Shown here one piece after another: positions 52,983-62,277 of a DNA stretch of 64,000 nt (the stretch's first letter is position 1; each line of letters begins with the position of its first letter). This DNA is from Kappaphycus alvarezii. Taxonomy: Eukaryota; Rhodophyta; Florideophyceae; Gigartinales; Solieriaceae. The notes beneath the pieces were generated by a model. The model was given only the letters and a program-made list of their open reading frames with translations, was not told the origin of the DNA and did not search any database. A program made the position numbers and the translations under genes. The stretch is taken from contig NADL03000633.1 of the NCBI GenBank assembly GCA_002205965.3, positions 124,001 through 188,000 of the forward strand. Reading direction: 5' to 3'.

Positions 52983-53548
52983 ATGGGAAGTGGTGTGAAA
53001 ATTGACCAAATATTTTTATCCCTATCCCGGTGTCCTACAGTGATGCTGAATTGTTGAGCAATATTTTTATTGAGGCCCAAAATTTATATTTATTGTGAAT
53101 CATCAAGGAATAATTTTATTTATTTTACACTAGCCCTATTTTATGCTGAATTCAGTGTGTAATAATTTTTTTGTACTAAAGTTGGGTTTCTATATTATAC
53201 AGGCTATAATTATTGCATTCATGCTGTCAACAAATTATTATCTGGATGAGTGATTACCTCAGAAAATACTGCAATAATTATTGCTGAGCCTGTATCATGT
53301 CTACCAAAATTATTGTACGGCTTACCTGGTTTTTGTAGCAGGCCCAATCTGGTGTAGAGTATAAATAGTCCCAGGTTATTAGCAATACACTTTTTTTTAT
53401 ATCCAGGGCCATCTAAACATTCCCCTCGATCAGCAATCATTAAATTTGGTTTTCTATTCATTATTCATTCTAAGTCCAATTGTGACATTTATTTATTTAT
53501 TCATGGGACTATTTATTTTTTGGATCTACCTATCCCAATTATTTTGCA
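52983..53548 (+). repeat. Copia element C, 3' LTR with polypurine tract
   Basis: ATGGGAAGTGGTG precedes TGAAAATTGACC, taken as the LTR start at 52996; TATAAATAG lies near 53360 and the LTR would end in ATTTTGCA at 53548, giving 553 bp bounded by TG and CA. Right after it the composition changes back to GC-rich. No 5' LTR exists for comparison, so the ends rest on motif and composition. Confidence 0.55.
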
Positions 53549-54275
53549 GGAGACAGGCTTTTCGCTCGTCGATGGGCCTTCCCGGTGCTAAACAATGAGT
53601 ATACTGCGCTCCATCCCCGGGCCTTAAGACACTCATTGCTCCCAAAGCTTTTTCGTCTCGCTCTAATATTACTGCCAAGTACCGTTCTTCGCTCCCACCA
53701 CCCCGTGCCCCAGAAGCAACTGCCCGGAAACCTTGGACATGTACGGCGACCACCTCATGCACTACTTGCATGGCCGAAAGCGGATTGAGCGCCACGACCG
53801 GCAGGGAACGGTCCTCACGCCGGACTTCGCAAAGGCCTCGCCACACCCCGTCATGGAGCCCCATCCTAATGGCCAGCACCGCACAAGGCCAGAAATCAAG
53901 GCTTTAGGGAGCTCCGGAGGGACAGACTTCTTCGACGTTACCTTCGTCAATCCACTTACCCCCTCCCACACACGGGCCCGTTGCTGCAACCTCCTGACAT
54001 CTCTGAACGCGGTGAAAGCGTCAACATTCAGGATTTATCAGGACTTCATCACCACGCATGCCAGGTGCCGACTGATCCCAGTGCCAATGCCCACTCTTGG
54101 CGGGGGCACCCAGACGCATTGGCGGTGCCCACAGACGTGGCTAGGCACGTTGCCATACGAGCCATGCAGCCCTTCGGGCGGGTGCGACTTGTCCTTATGC
54201 AAAGACACGCTGCGACGACGATTTCGTCCAACGCAGCATGCCTTACGGCTGGCCTCACACCATCCCTTTGAGGTA
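53549..54275 (+). pseudogene. RT element C-terminal region, second subfamily
   Basis: Two plus frames read on: GDHLMHYLHGRKRIERHDR (the G-D-H...C...R-H-D motif after RT), then RPEIKALGSSGGTDFFDVTF near 53890-53945 and VKASTFRIYQDF near 54015-54050. The sequence P-[DE], about 14 residues, then D-x-T, then a Lys, resembles a PD-(D/E)XK nuclease core (inference). A frame change near 54075 leads to MQPFGRVRLVLMQRHA and a stop at about 54270. The polymerase domain is absent, cut at the copia LTR. Confidence 0.6.
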
Positions 54276-54368
54276 GTACTTCGTGACTCGGCCTCATTAC
54301 CAGACTCTACATCAGACAGACATGTCCCCCTTAGCCTTCGGAAAATAGCCGTCCTGCATCCCTAATCA

Positions 54369-54807
54369 GTGTTGGTAAATCTTTATGGGTTGCACAATGT
54401 TGCACAGAAGCGTGCGGAGGGTATTTATAAATTAACTGCGAATGCGGGTGGCGGGTAGAAACCTGTCGCGCCTGAATTATTTGGAGACTAAACGCAAAAC
54501 GGGAACAAAGTCTCGGAGCTCCTGTTGAGGGAGGAACCGCGACGGGAAGCAGCGAGGGAAGCAAGGCGGCGGAAAAAACCCTTGCCGTCGTCGCCCAAGG
54601 CGCCATAGATATCAATCCCGGCAGGGGAGTGGAGGATATCTTTTTTTTCAGTAAGTGCCGTAATGAAAATGTTTCTCGCGCTCTGCGAGTGTTGTGGCAG
54701 GTCCTGCGGTAACCGTACTTGGCGAAATGTGGCGGCGTGCGGAGGGGTGGGCAAAAGTGACGTCGACGGCGATATCGGTACTGTGAAGTCCGTATGTAGC
54801 GGGTATG
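54369..54807 (-). pseudogene. RT element C-terminal copy, split by the chromovirus
   Basis: Minus strand: MPTPPHAATFRQVRLPQ, REKHIF-type helix, PAGIDIYGALGDDGKGFF and a Leu/Gln-rich end match 15890-16250, with the same 3' tail (ATAAAGATTTACCA near 54371-54386). The match to 15850-15895 stops at GTATG, 54803-54807, where the chromovirus LTR begins. So this copy is the target of that insertion. Confidence 0.75.
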
Positions 54808-55163
54808 TGTAACAATCTAGTGTTTACTAGAATGTTATGGACGCCTCTTGAGATATGCCAGCAATGCTATTTAGCGTGGCATTTTTATTTTGCGTGTAGA
54901 ATTTTATTATGCATTGCTGTAATGCATCTAGACGTTTCGGATTAGTGTTCTAGAGTATTTTAGAGCACATTAGACGCGTCCAGTTAGTTTATTTGTAATG
55001 TGTGTTTTTACACCCATTGAGGGGGGTACAAAGCACTATATAAGAGGTCGTAGATGCCGAGTAGCGGCAGGAACAACCAACAAACATTTTTCAACATCGA
55101 TCAAAGTCAACATCTGAGTTTATTTCAACTGTCTTCCTTTGCCCCAACTACTCTTTCGTTTCA
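54808..55163 (+). repeat. Chromovirus 5' LTR
   Basis: TGTAACAATC to GTTTCA, 356 bp. The start is fixed by the identical 43 bp at 60321-60363 and by the end of the host RT-element match. The right end is inferred from the CA dinucleotide directly before a primer-binding-like site. TATATAA lies at 55037-55043. Confidence 0.75.
55037..55043 (+). promoter_or_regulatory. TATA box of the chromovirus LTR
   Basis: TATATAA, about 42 bp before 55079, which is also the endpoint of the inverted copy further right. RNA start sites usually lie 25-40 bp after such a box. Confidence 0.6.
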
Positions 55164-55164
55164 C

Positions 55165-55178
55165 TGGTAGCATCGCCC
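55165..55178 (+). promoter_or_regulatory. Putative primer binding site
   Basis: TGGTAGCATCGCCC, one base after the LTR end, begins TGGTAGCA. Sites complementary to the 3' end of initiator tRNA-Met commonly read TGGTAGCA or TGGTATCA, so this is a plausible primer site. The later bases do not match what I remember. Confidence 0.5.
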
Positions 55179-55206
55179 AGTTGGCCGAAGGAGATCAGTT
55201 AGTACC

Positions 55207-55268
55207 ACGACTGTGGGCTGGAGTGCCAGTCGTTGGTAAGCACCACCTGTGGGCTGGAGTGCCAGGTG
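55207..55268 (+). ncRNA. Paired leader stem-loops with identical loops
   Basis: Stem-loop 1 (55207-55233) has arms ACGACTG and CAGTCGT; stem-loop 2 (55244-55268) has arms CACCTG and CAGGTG. Both enclose the same 13-nt loop TGGGCTGGAGTGC. The stems differ in sequence but both stay perfectly paired, as selection on RNA structure would leave them. They lie in the untranslated leader between the primer site and gag, where retroelements keep dimerisation and packaging signals; that role is inference. Confidence 0.65.
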
Positions 55269-55766
55269 CGTGCAAGTAGTCCAGTTCTGCAGGGAGAACT
55301 AGATAGGCTGCTAGGTATCTTCGATATCTTCGCCTACTTTGATTTTGGTTATTCTGCGCCGAGTCGCCTACGTATTCTCAAATAATCCTCTCGACTATTG
55401 GCTGTTAGCTAGGTCGACCGACTGGGACAAGGATTCGAGTAACGCGCTCTAGGTTTGATCAGGTAGGAGCAACCTCATTTGGGTAGTGGGGAAAGAACTT
55501 AGGTTCTGTGATTGAGAAGTATCTTTTGGTCGGCTCGAGATCTTTTCTTATAGGGTAAGGACACCGAAGGGTCTTTAACAAAAGACTGGTGGGGATATCC
55601 CGAACAGATATAGATCACCGTAACTCCCGGGTGTGGGTTACGAAGAGTTTGTATCACTCTCTTGCGGGAAGAGGACCCGTCGCCAAGGGACGGCTCCCTA
55701 AAGTATCAAGTGGATAATAAGTCAAGAGAGAAAAATTGAATAGAAGAAGAAAAAAGGTTGTGAAAA

Positions 55767-56567
55767 ATGTCGTTCTTGAAGCCGAATAAGCCAGAGCAGT
55801 TCAAGGGCACTCGGGATAGGCTCGTCGTGGAAACCTGGTTGTACCAGCTCGAACAGTACCTTACGCTCGTTCAGATGCAAAATATGGATCTAGCACTGAA
55901 CGATAGAGCTAGGATTATGTATGCTACAACCTTGTTTACGGGCACAGCTGCAAGTTGGTGGTTCATGAAAGTTGCCTCCAATGCAGTTCCAGATTCTTTT
56001 GATGAGTTTAAGAATTTGGTAAGGGCTGAGTTTATACCCGCTGATAGTGTTCGACGTGCAAGAGACAAGCTGAGGAGTTTGCATCAGAAGTACTCTGTTG
56101 CAGCTTATCTCTCAGAGTTTAGAAACGTGGCTCTGAGCATCCCTGGTATCTCAATGGATGAAATGCTAGATAAGTTTATCTCCGGACTCAAGCCACAGGT
56201 TAGGCTAGAAGTCCTCAAGAATAATGTTACAAACGTGGAAGAAGCTGCCCGAATCGCTCTGAATGTTGACAGTGCTTTACGTGGATCTGGAATGTTCTCT
56301 AGGTTTGGTGAACAGTCGAGTTATGTTCCAAGCCAGGCTCCCGTTCCTATGGAGATCGGTAACGTGGAGAAGAGGTACAACAGTGGTCAAAATCGAATCA
56401 GGAATCGTCGATTTGACAAAGATAAAGAAAGGTTGTACAGAGAGAACCGCTGCTTTGTATGTCACAAAGTAGGTTGCAGGCCATGGAAACATAATGACCA
56501 TAAGGAAAGTAAGATTGCATCGAATAATGCTCAAGTTATTGACAGTGGTCTAGAGTCGGAAAACTAA
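55767..56567 (+). CDS. gag: Chromovirus Gag
   Basis: 266 codons, intact. Residues 1-190 form the capsid-like helical region of gypsy Gag (VETWLYQLEQYLTLVQ, ASWWFMKV, FDEFKNLVRAEFIP, AYLSEFRNV, MLDKFISGLKP). Near residue 235 NRCFVCHKVGCRPWKH is a zinc-knuckle variant (C-x2-C with Cys and His later). Gag assembles the virus-like particle and binds the RNA. The start ATG opens the conserved MSFLKPNKPEQFKG segment; the leader before it is about 600 nt. The gene ends 42 bp before pol begins in another frame, so Pol would need reinitiation or frameshifting. Confidence 0.9.
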   Translation: MSFLKPNKPEQFKGTRDRLVVETWLYQLEQYLTLVQMQNMDLALNDRARIMYATTLFTGTAASWWFMKVASNAVPDSFDEFKNLVRAEFIPADSVRRARDKLRSLHQKYSVAAYLSEFRNVALSIPGISMDEMLDKFISGLKPQVRLEVLKNNVTNVEEAARIALNVDSALRGSGMFSRFGEQSSYVPSQAPVPMEIGNVEKRYNSGQNRIRNRRFDKDKERLYRENRCFVCHKVGCRPWKHNDHKESKIASNNAQVIDSGLESEN

Positions 56568-56608
56568 GAGGTCCGCCGAAAGGAAAAAGCGCTCCGGTTG
56601 GACCAAGT

Positions 56609-58072
56609 ATGAGTGACTTTAATCGTCTTGTTGCAGAGGTAAAACAACTAAGACAAAGTATACAGAGTCCAGTGTTGAAAGAAGAGATTTGCACTGGTGA
56701 TAGCTCTGAAGTTGAGAAAAGTCAAAGAGATCATGCGATAGAAGGTTTGAAGACTAGTTTGGAGTCCAATACTATCGTTAATTGTCATGAAGACGACATC
56801 CAGGTCAAAGAGGAAGATATTCCAACCGAGGAATTAATCTTACTTGACGGGACGCTAAATAATGTGAAAGCGTCTGTCCTCAAAGACGACGGATGTAATA
56901 CAAACGTAGTATCTAGGGACTTTGCAGTTCGAAACAAAGAAAAGTTTCGATTTAAGAATGTCAAAGCCACTGTGAATCATTCGAGCAAGAAGTCAAAGGA
57001 GAAAACGTCGGAAGTTATCCTGGGAGCTACATTGAAGATTGGTTCCTATCTGTTCACGTCCAATTGGATCGTTGCAGATTGTAGATATGATGTGCTTCTA
57101 GGAATGCCATGGCATGTTGCCAACAATCCAGATATTGATTATCAGCGCCGGGTTGTGAAGGTTAACGATGACGTGCTCCCGATAGTAGAAGATATTCCGA
57201 TGGAAGTAAGAGTAACAAACATTGGAGTTAAGAAATTCCGGAACATGATTAGGAGAAAGAATCATGGGAGAGATTTCAATGTTTATCAACTGATCAATGC
57301 GAATGAGATTAAGTTGAAAAAGCCCTCTGCAATCAATAGTCAGAAAAATGCTAGTCTGGAAAAGCTGTTGTCTAAGTTTAAGGATGTCTTCAAAGGGAAA
57401 CTACCAGCTGGACTACCACCAAAGAGAAGTGTGGATCACGAAATTGAGGTTGAGAAAGGTTCTAAGCCACCTCATCGTCCATTGTTTCAGTTATCCCCAG
57501 CGGAATTGAAAGCTGCAAAAGAATATGTGGAAGATTTGCTGAGAAATAAGAAGATCAGGCCAAGTAAGTCACCGTATGGGTCACCGTTATTCTTCGTCCA
57601 AGAGAAAGACAAATTGAGAGGTGTGGTCGATTATAGAGCACTTAATCGAATCACAAAAAGAAATAATGCGCCCTTGCCTAGGTCAGATGAGATGTTTGAC
57701 AGACTTGGTGACGCAAGAGTCTTCTCAAAGTTGGACTTGAAGACCGGTTTCCATCAGATACGGGTGAAGCCTGAGGACATTGAAAAGACTGCGTTCAATA
57801 CGAAGTACGGACAGTTTGAGTATCTTGTAATGCCAATGGGTCTATGCAATGCTCCTGCTACTTTTCAGTCACTGATGAACCGTATCTTCTATGACTGTAT
57901 TGATGTCTTCATGGTTGTGTACATCGATGATCTTCTCATATTCAGCATGGACGAAGAAAGCCATCTCAAGCATCTGGAAATAGTGCTAAGTCGCCTGCAA
58001 GAACATGAGCTTTATGTTTCTCCAAAGAAATGTGACTTTCTGAAAACGGAGATTGATTCTTGGGCTTCATAG
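56609..58072 (+). CDS. pol: Chromovirus Pol, protease and reverse transcriptase part
   Basis: 487 codons. The protease motif is LKDDGCNTNVVS at residues 91-102 (D-D-G in place of D-T-G, as in some gypsy lineages), with VLLGMPWHV later as the second conserved strand. RT spans about 285-487: SPYGSPLFFVQEKD, LRGVVDYRALN, FSKLDLKTGFHQIRV, MPMGLCNAPATFQSLMNRIF and the catalytic YIDD at 438-441. The frame stops 8 codons after the KKCDF motif because one base is missing in the next strand, compared with the next frame. The same break occurs in the second copy. Confidence 0.9.
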   Translation: MSDFNRLVAEVKQLRQSIQSPVLKEEICTGDSSEVEKSQRDHAIEGLKTSLESNTIVNCHEDDIQVKEEDIPTEELILLDGTLNNVKASVLKDDGCNTNVVSRDFAVRNKEKFRFKNVKATVNHSSKKSKEKTSEVILGATLKIGSYLFTSNWIVADCRYDVLLGMPWHVANNPDIDYQRRVVKVNDDVLPIVEDIPMEVRVTNIGVKKFRNMIRRKNHGRDFNVYQLINANEIKLKKPSAINSQKNASLEKLLSKFKDVFKGKLPAGLPPKRSVDHEIEVEKGSKPPHRPLFQLSPAELKAAKEYVEDLLRNKKIRPSKSPYGSPLFFVQEKDKLRGVVDYRALNRITKRNNAPLPRSDEMFDRLGDARVFSKLDLKTGFHQIRVKPEDIEKTAFNTKYGQFEYLVMPMGLCNAPATFQSLMNRIFYDCIDVFMVVYIDDLLIFSMDEESHLKHLEIVLSRLQEHELYVSPKKCDFLKTEIDSWAS

Positions 58073-60288
58073 TCGGTAAAGATGGTCTTCGTGTTAACCC
58101 AGAGAAAGTTGAGGTTTTGAAGACATGGCCGAAGCCTAAAACGGTGACAGAGATAAGGAGTTTTATTGGCTTACTCCAGTTCTTCCGCAGGTTTATTCCG
58201 AAGTTTTCGGAAATAGCGGCTCCGTTGACAGATCTGACGAAGAAAGATATCGGTGTTGGTAAATGGAATGACAAGTGTGATGTTGCATTCCAGAAGTTGA
58301 AAGAAGCCATCACCCAAGCCCCTATTCTTGTTGCCCCGGATTGGAACAAGAGTTTTAGAGGACATGTGGATGCCTCACAATTTGCGGTTGGAGGAACTTT
58401 AACGCAACTAGATGGAAACGGAAAGGATCGTGTTATTGCATACTATTCCAAAAAGTTGTCTCCTACTGAAAGATATTATTCCGCAAATGATAGGGAGCTT
58501 CTCGGTTTGATATCTTTTCTTCAAAGGTTCAGATGTTATTTGGAAGGTTCATCATTTGAGATTATTACTGACAATCAAGTCCTTAAGCATCTATTCACTA
58601 AGCCTAAATTGAGTCGAAAAGAGGCAAGGTATATCGAAACGCTTGGTAACTTTGGAATATTTCCAATTACCTTGAAGCAAGGAAAGATTCATGTGCTTGG
58701 TGATGCTTTATCAAGAGCTCCTCATGTAATTAGCTCTAAGGATATGGATAACCCTTCCATTAATGAGGTGGAAGTGTTATCTATTGATCTTGACGATATC
58801 CTTAGTAGTTATGATGATGATCAGTTCTTTGGACCTATTGTTAGAGCCTTGGATGGAAATTGGCCTTCTGATGAGACTAAGAAAGTACAGCTTGAAAAGA
58901 TAATTCATATGTTTAGGCGAGAGGGAAAACGACTAATGTATGGTAGGAAGCTTTGTATTCCAAGGAAGAGTGTTTCGGATATATTGCAGTTAGCACACGA
59001 TTCGAAGATAAGTGGACATTTTGCTTTTGCTAAGACGTTATCGAGACTCTCAAACTATCACTGGAGACATAAGACACGTGATGTTCGAAACTACGTTCAG
59101 GGATGTCTTCGATGTCAGCAAGCAAAAGATTCGAATCAGAAGAAAATGACAGTTCCCACATCTCTAGAGATGCCTGAGAGAAGATGGGGATCTTTGGCTA
59201 CTGACTTCATTGTTCACCTTCCAAGGACTAAGAATGGAAAAGATGCAGTTACGACATGGGTTGATCGTCTTACAAGAAGAGTTCATTTCATTCCTTGTAA
59301 TGTGAATGAAACAGCAGTGGACGTCGCTAATTCGTTCTTTAGCAACATCTTCAAGCTCCATGGTTTACCCGATAATATTGTTTCCGACAGGGACCCGAAG
59401 TTTACTTCGAAGTTCTGGGAAAATGTTATGAAGCTTTGCGGAGTTAAGTTGAAGATGTCCACCAGTCGTCACCCACAGACAGATGGTGCGTCTGAGATTA
59501 TGAATCGTATGGTTGAGAACTACTTACGATGTTATTGCTCGTATCATCAGAATGATTGGGATGAATTGTTACCTGCTGCTGAGTTTGCATACAACTCTTC
59601 TGTGACTGAAGACTTGGGAATGTCGCCGTTCGAAATGGACTTGGGATATAATCCAAAGGCACCTCTTGATATGATTTCAGGAGCAGAGACACCAATTGAA
59701 AGCGTTGAAGAATTTAAGGCACGACTGCGAAACTCCTTGGAAGATGCTAAGTTCTCGTACAGAGTTTCTAAAGCTAGGCAATCTGCAGTCTCTTCTCAAC
59801 GGTATCAAGCTCCTCAATATCAAGTTGGATCGAAAGTATGGTTAAATAAGTCTCTGTTTACGGATTTGTATTCCAGATCGCAGGCAACGCAGAAGCTGAC
59901 GGCTAGAAGATATGGTCCATTCATGGTGAAGGAGTTAATTGGAAAGAACGCTTTGAGGTTGGATCTACCTAATCATCTCAAGATCCATCCTGTTGTTCAT
60001 GTAATTCACACAACTCCATATAAGGACCAGCCTGCTGATATTGCGCTGCCTATGCCTGAGCGACCCGATCCAATACCGATGCCTGGAGGAGAAGAACAAG
60101 TCGTTGACCGAATATTGAAGCATAGGAAGAGAGGAAGAGGATATCAATTCCTCACTCTAATGAAAGGAGCGCCAACTCATGAAGCTGAGTGGCAGCCGAA
60201 AAGAGATTTTGTGGACCGAGACGGTACCGTTACGGAAGTTTGGCACAAGTATATCGTGGAAAATGGCATACTTCCAGAATATCATTGA
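58060..60288 (+). CDS. pol: Chromovirus Pol, RNase H, integrase and chromodomain part
   Basis: 742 codons, overlapping the previous frame by 13 bp. It begins with the end of RT (LGFIVGKDGLRVNPEKV). RNase H residues D104, E146, D171 and D215 are all present. Integrase has H313, H320, C349, C352, then D382, D443 and E479 with the exact 35-residue spacing. Residues about 676-735 form a chromodomain (VDRILKHRKRGRGYQFL, HEAEWQPKRDFVD) that in chromoviruses directs integration to marked chromatin; the usual Trp of the K-W-K-G motif is Met here. All catalytic residues are intact, so this is a young copy. Confidence 0.92.
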   Translation: MGFIVGKDGLRVNPEKVEVLKTWPKPKTVTEIRSFIGLLQFFRRFIPKFSEIAAPLTDLTKKDIGVGKWNDKCDVAFQKLKEAITQAPILVAPDWNKSFRGHVDASQFAVGGTLTQLDGNGKDRVIAYYSKKLSPTERYYSANDRELLGLISFLQRFRCYLEGSSFEIITDNQVLKHLFTKPKLSRKEARYIETLGNFGIFPITLKQGKIHVLGDALSRAPHVISSKDMDNPSINEVEVLSIDLDDILSSYDDDQFFGPIVRALDGNWPSDETKKVQLEKIIHMFRREGKRLMYGRKLCIPRKSVSDILQLAHDSKISGHFAFAKTLSRLSNYHWRHKTRDVRNYVQGCLRCQQAKDSNQKKMTVPTSLEMPERRWGSLATDFIVHLPRTKNGKDAVTTWVDRLTRRVHFIPCNVNETAVDVANSFFSNIFKLHGLPDNIVSDRDPKFTSKFWENVMKLCGVKLKMSTSRHPQTDGASEIMNRMVENYLRCYCSYHQNDWDELLPAAEFAYNSSVTEDLGMSPFEMDLGYNPKAPLDMISGAETPIESVEEFKARLRNSLEDAKFSYRVSKARQSAVSSQRYQAPQYQVGSKVWLNKSLFTDLYSRSQATQKLTARRYGPFMVKELIGKNALRLDLPNHLKIHPVVHVIHTTPYKDQPADIALPMPERPDPIPMPGGEEQVVDRILKHRKRGRGYQFLTLMKGAPTHEAEWQPKRDFVDRDGTVTEVWHKYIVENGILPEYH

Positions 60289-60302
60289 CGAGGACGTCAA
60301 TA

Positions 60303-60320
60303 GAGAGGAGGTGGGAATAG
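60303..60320 (+). promoter_or_regulatory. Chromovirus polypurine tract
   Basis: GAGAGGAGGTGGGAATAG lies directly before the 3' LTR start. It would prime plus-strand synthesis. Confidence 0.7.
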
Positions 60321-60363
60321 TGTAACAATCTAGTGTTTACTAGAATGTTATGGACGCCTCTTG
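60321..60363 (+). repeat. Chromovirus 3' LTR, truncated to 43 bp
   Basis: The first 43 bp are identical to the 5' LTR start (TGTAACAATCTAGTGTTTAC on), then the sequence switches after CCTCTTG to the inverted gag copy. Near the switch both partners contain TTGAGATA, a possible microhomology. Confidence 0.85.
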
Positions 60364-61443
60364 CCATTGAGATACCAGGGATGCTCAGAGCCACGTTTCT
60401 AAACTCTGAGAGATAAGCTGCAACAGAGTACTTCTGATGCAAACTCCTCAGCTTGTCTCTTGCACGTCGAACACTATCAGCGGGTATAAACTCAGCCCTT
60501 ACCAAATTCTTAAACTCATCAAAAGAATCTGGAACTGCATTGGAGGCAACTTTCATGAACCACCAACTTGCAGCTGTGCCCGTAAACAAGGTTGTAGCAT
60601 ACATAATCCTAGCTCTATCGTTCAGTGCTAGATCCATATTTTGCATCTGAACGAGCGTAAGGTACTGTTCGAGCTGGTACAACCAGGTTTCCACGACGAG
60701 CCTATCCCGAGTGCCCTTGAACTGCTCTGGCTTATTCGGCTTCAAGAACGACATTTTTCACAACCTTTTTTCTTCTTCTATTCAATTTTTCTCTCTTGAC
60801 TTATTATCCACTTGATACTTTAGGGAGCCGTCCCTTGGCGACGGGTCCTACTTCCCGCAAGAGAGTGATACAAACTCTTCGTAACCCACACCCGGGAGTT
60901 ACGGTGATCTATATCTGTTCGGGATATCCCCACCAGTCTTTTGTTAAAGACCCTTCGGTGTCCTTACCCTATAAGAAAAGATCTCGAGCCGACCAAAAGA
61001 TACTTCTCAATCACAGAACCTAAGTTCTTTCCGCACTACCCAAATGAGGTTGCTCCTACCTGATCAAACCTAAAGCGCGTTACTCGAATCCTTGTCCCAG
61101 TCGGTCGACCTAGCTAGCAGCCAATAGTCGAGAGGATTATTTGAGATTACGTAGGCGACTCGGCGCAGAACAACCAAAATCAAAGTAGGCGAAGATATCG
61201 AAGATACCTAGCAGCCTATCTAGTTCTCCCTGCAGAACTGGACTACTTGCACGCACCTGGCACTCCAGCCCACAGGTGGTGCTTACCAACGACTGGCACT
61301 CCAGCCCACAGTCGTGGTACTAACTGATCTCCTTCGGCCAACTGGGCGATGCTACCAGTGAAACGAAAGAGTAGTTGGGGCAAAGGAAGACAGTTGAAAT
61401 AAACTCAGATGTTGACTTTGATCGATGTTGAAAAATGTTTGTT
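60364..61443 (-). repeat. Inverted copy of chromovirus leader and early gag
   Basis: Reverse complement of 55079-56157: the last 85 bp of the LTR, primer site, leader with both stem-loops, and the first 130 codons of gag. I count five substitutions and one insertion against 55079-56157, all in the leader. On the minus strand it opens a 174-codon frame (60754-60230) whose first ~130 residues are Gag and whose rest is chimeric. The right junction to 61441 shares GTT. Confidence 0.9.
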
Positions 61444-62236
61444 CTTGAAGCCGAATAAGCCAGAGCAGTTCAAGGGCACTCGGGATAGGCTCGTCGTGGA
61501 AACCTGGTTGTACCAGCTCGAACAGTACCTTACGCTCGTTCAGATGCAAAATATGGATCTAGCACTGAACGATAGAGCTAGGATTATGTATGCTACAACC
61601 TTGTTTACGGGCACAGCTGCAAGTTGGTGGTTCATGAAAGTTGCCTCCAATGCAGTTCCAGATTCTTTTGATGAGTTTAAGAATTTGGTAAGGGCTGAGT
61701 TTATACCCGCTGATAGTGTTCGACGTGCAAGAGACAAGCTGAGGAGTTTGCATCAGAAGTACTCTGTTGCAGCTTATCTCTCAGAGTTTAGAAACGTGGC
61801 TCTGAGCATCCCTGGTATCTCAATGGATGAAATGCTAGATAAGTTTATCTCCGGACTCAAGCCACAGGTTAGGCTAGAAGTCCTCAAGAATAATGTTACA
61901 AACGTGGAAGAAGCTGCCCGAATCGCTCTGAATGTTGACAGTGCTTTACGTGGATCTGGAATGTTCTCTAGGTTTGGTGAACAGTCGAGTTATGTTCCAA
62001 GCCAGGCTCCCGTTCCTATGGAGATCGGTAACGTGGAGAAGAGGTACAACAGTGGTCAAAATCGAATCAGGAATCGTCGATTTGACAAAGATAAAGAAAG
62101 GTTGTACAGAGAGAACCGCTGCTTTGTATGTCACAAAGTAGGTTGCAGGCCATGGAAACATAATGACCATAAGGAAAGTAAGATTGCATCGAATAATGCT
62201 CAAGTTATTGACAGTGGTCTAGAGTCGGAAAACTAA
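61441..62236 (+). pseudogene. gag: Second chromovirus copy: Gag without its own start
   Basis: From 61441 on, the sequence equals 55772 onward (offset 5669). The join falls after the first two gag codons: the natural ATG is lost, but upstream bases from the inverted LTR/leader open the same frame (MLTLIDVEKC then LFLKPNKPEQ), giving a possible 275-residue Gag. The usual promoter and leader are absent in this orientation, so expression would depend on other transcription. The protein is otherwise unchanged. Confidence 0.85.
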
Positions 62237-62277
62237 GAGGTCCGCCGAAAGGAAAAAGCGCTCCGGTTGGACCAAGT

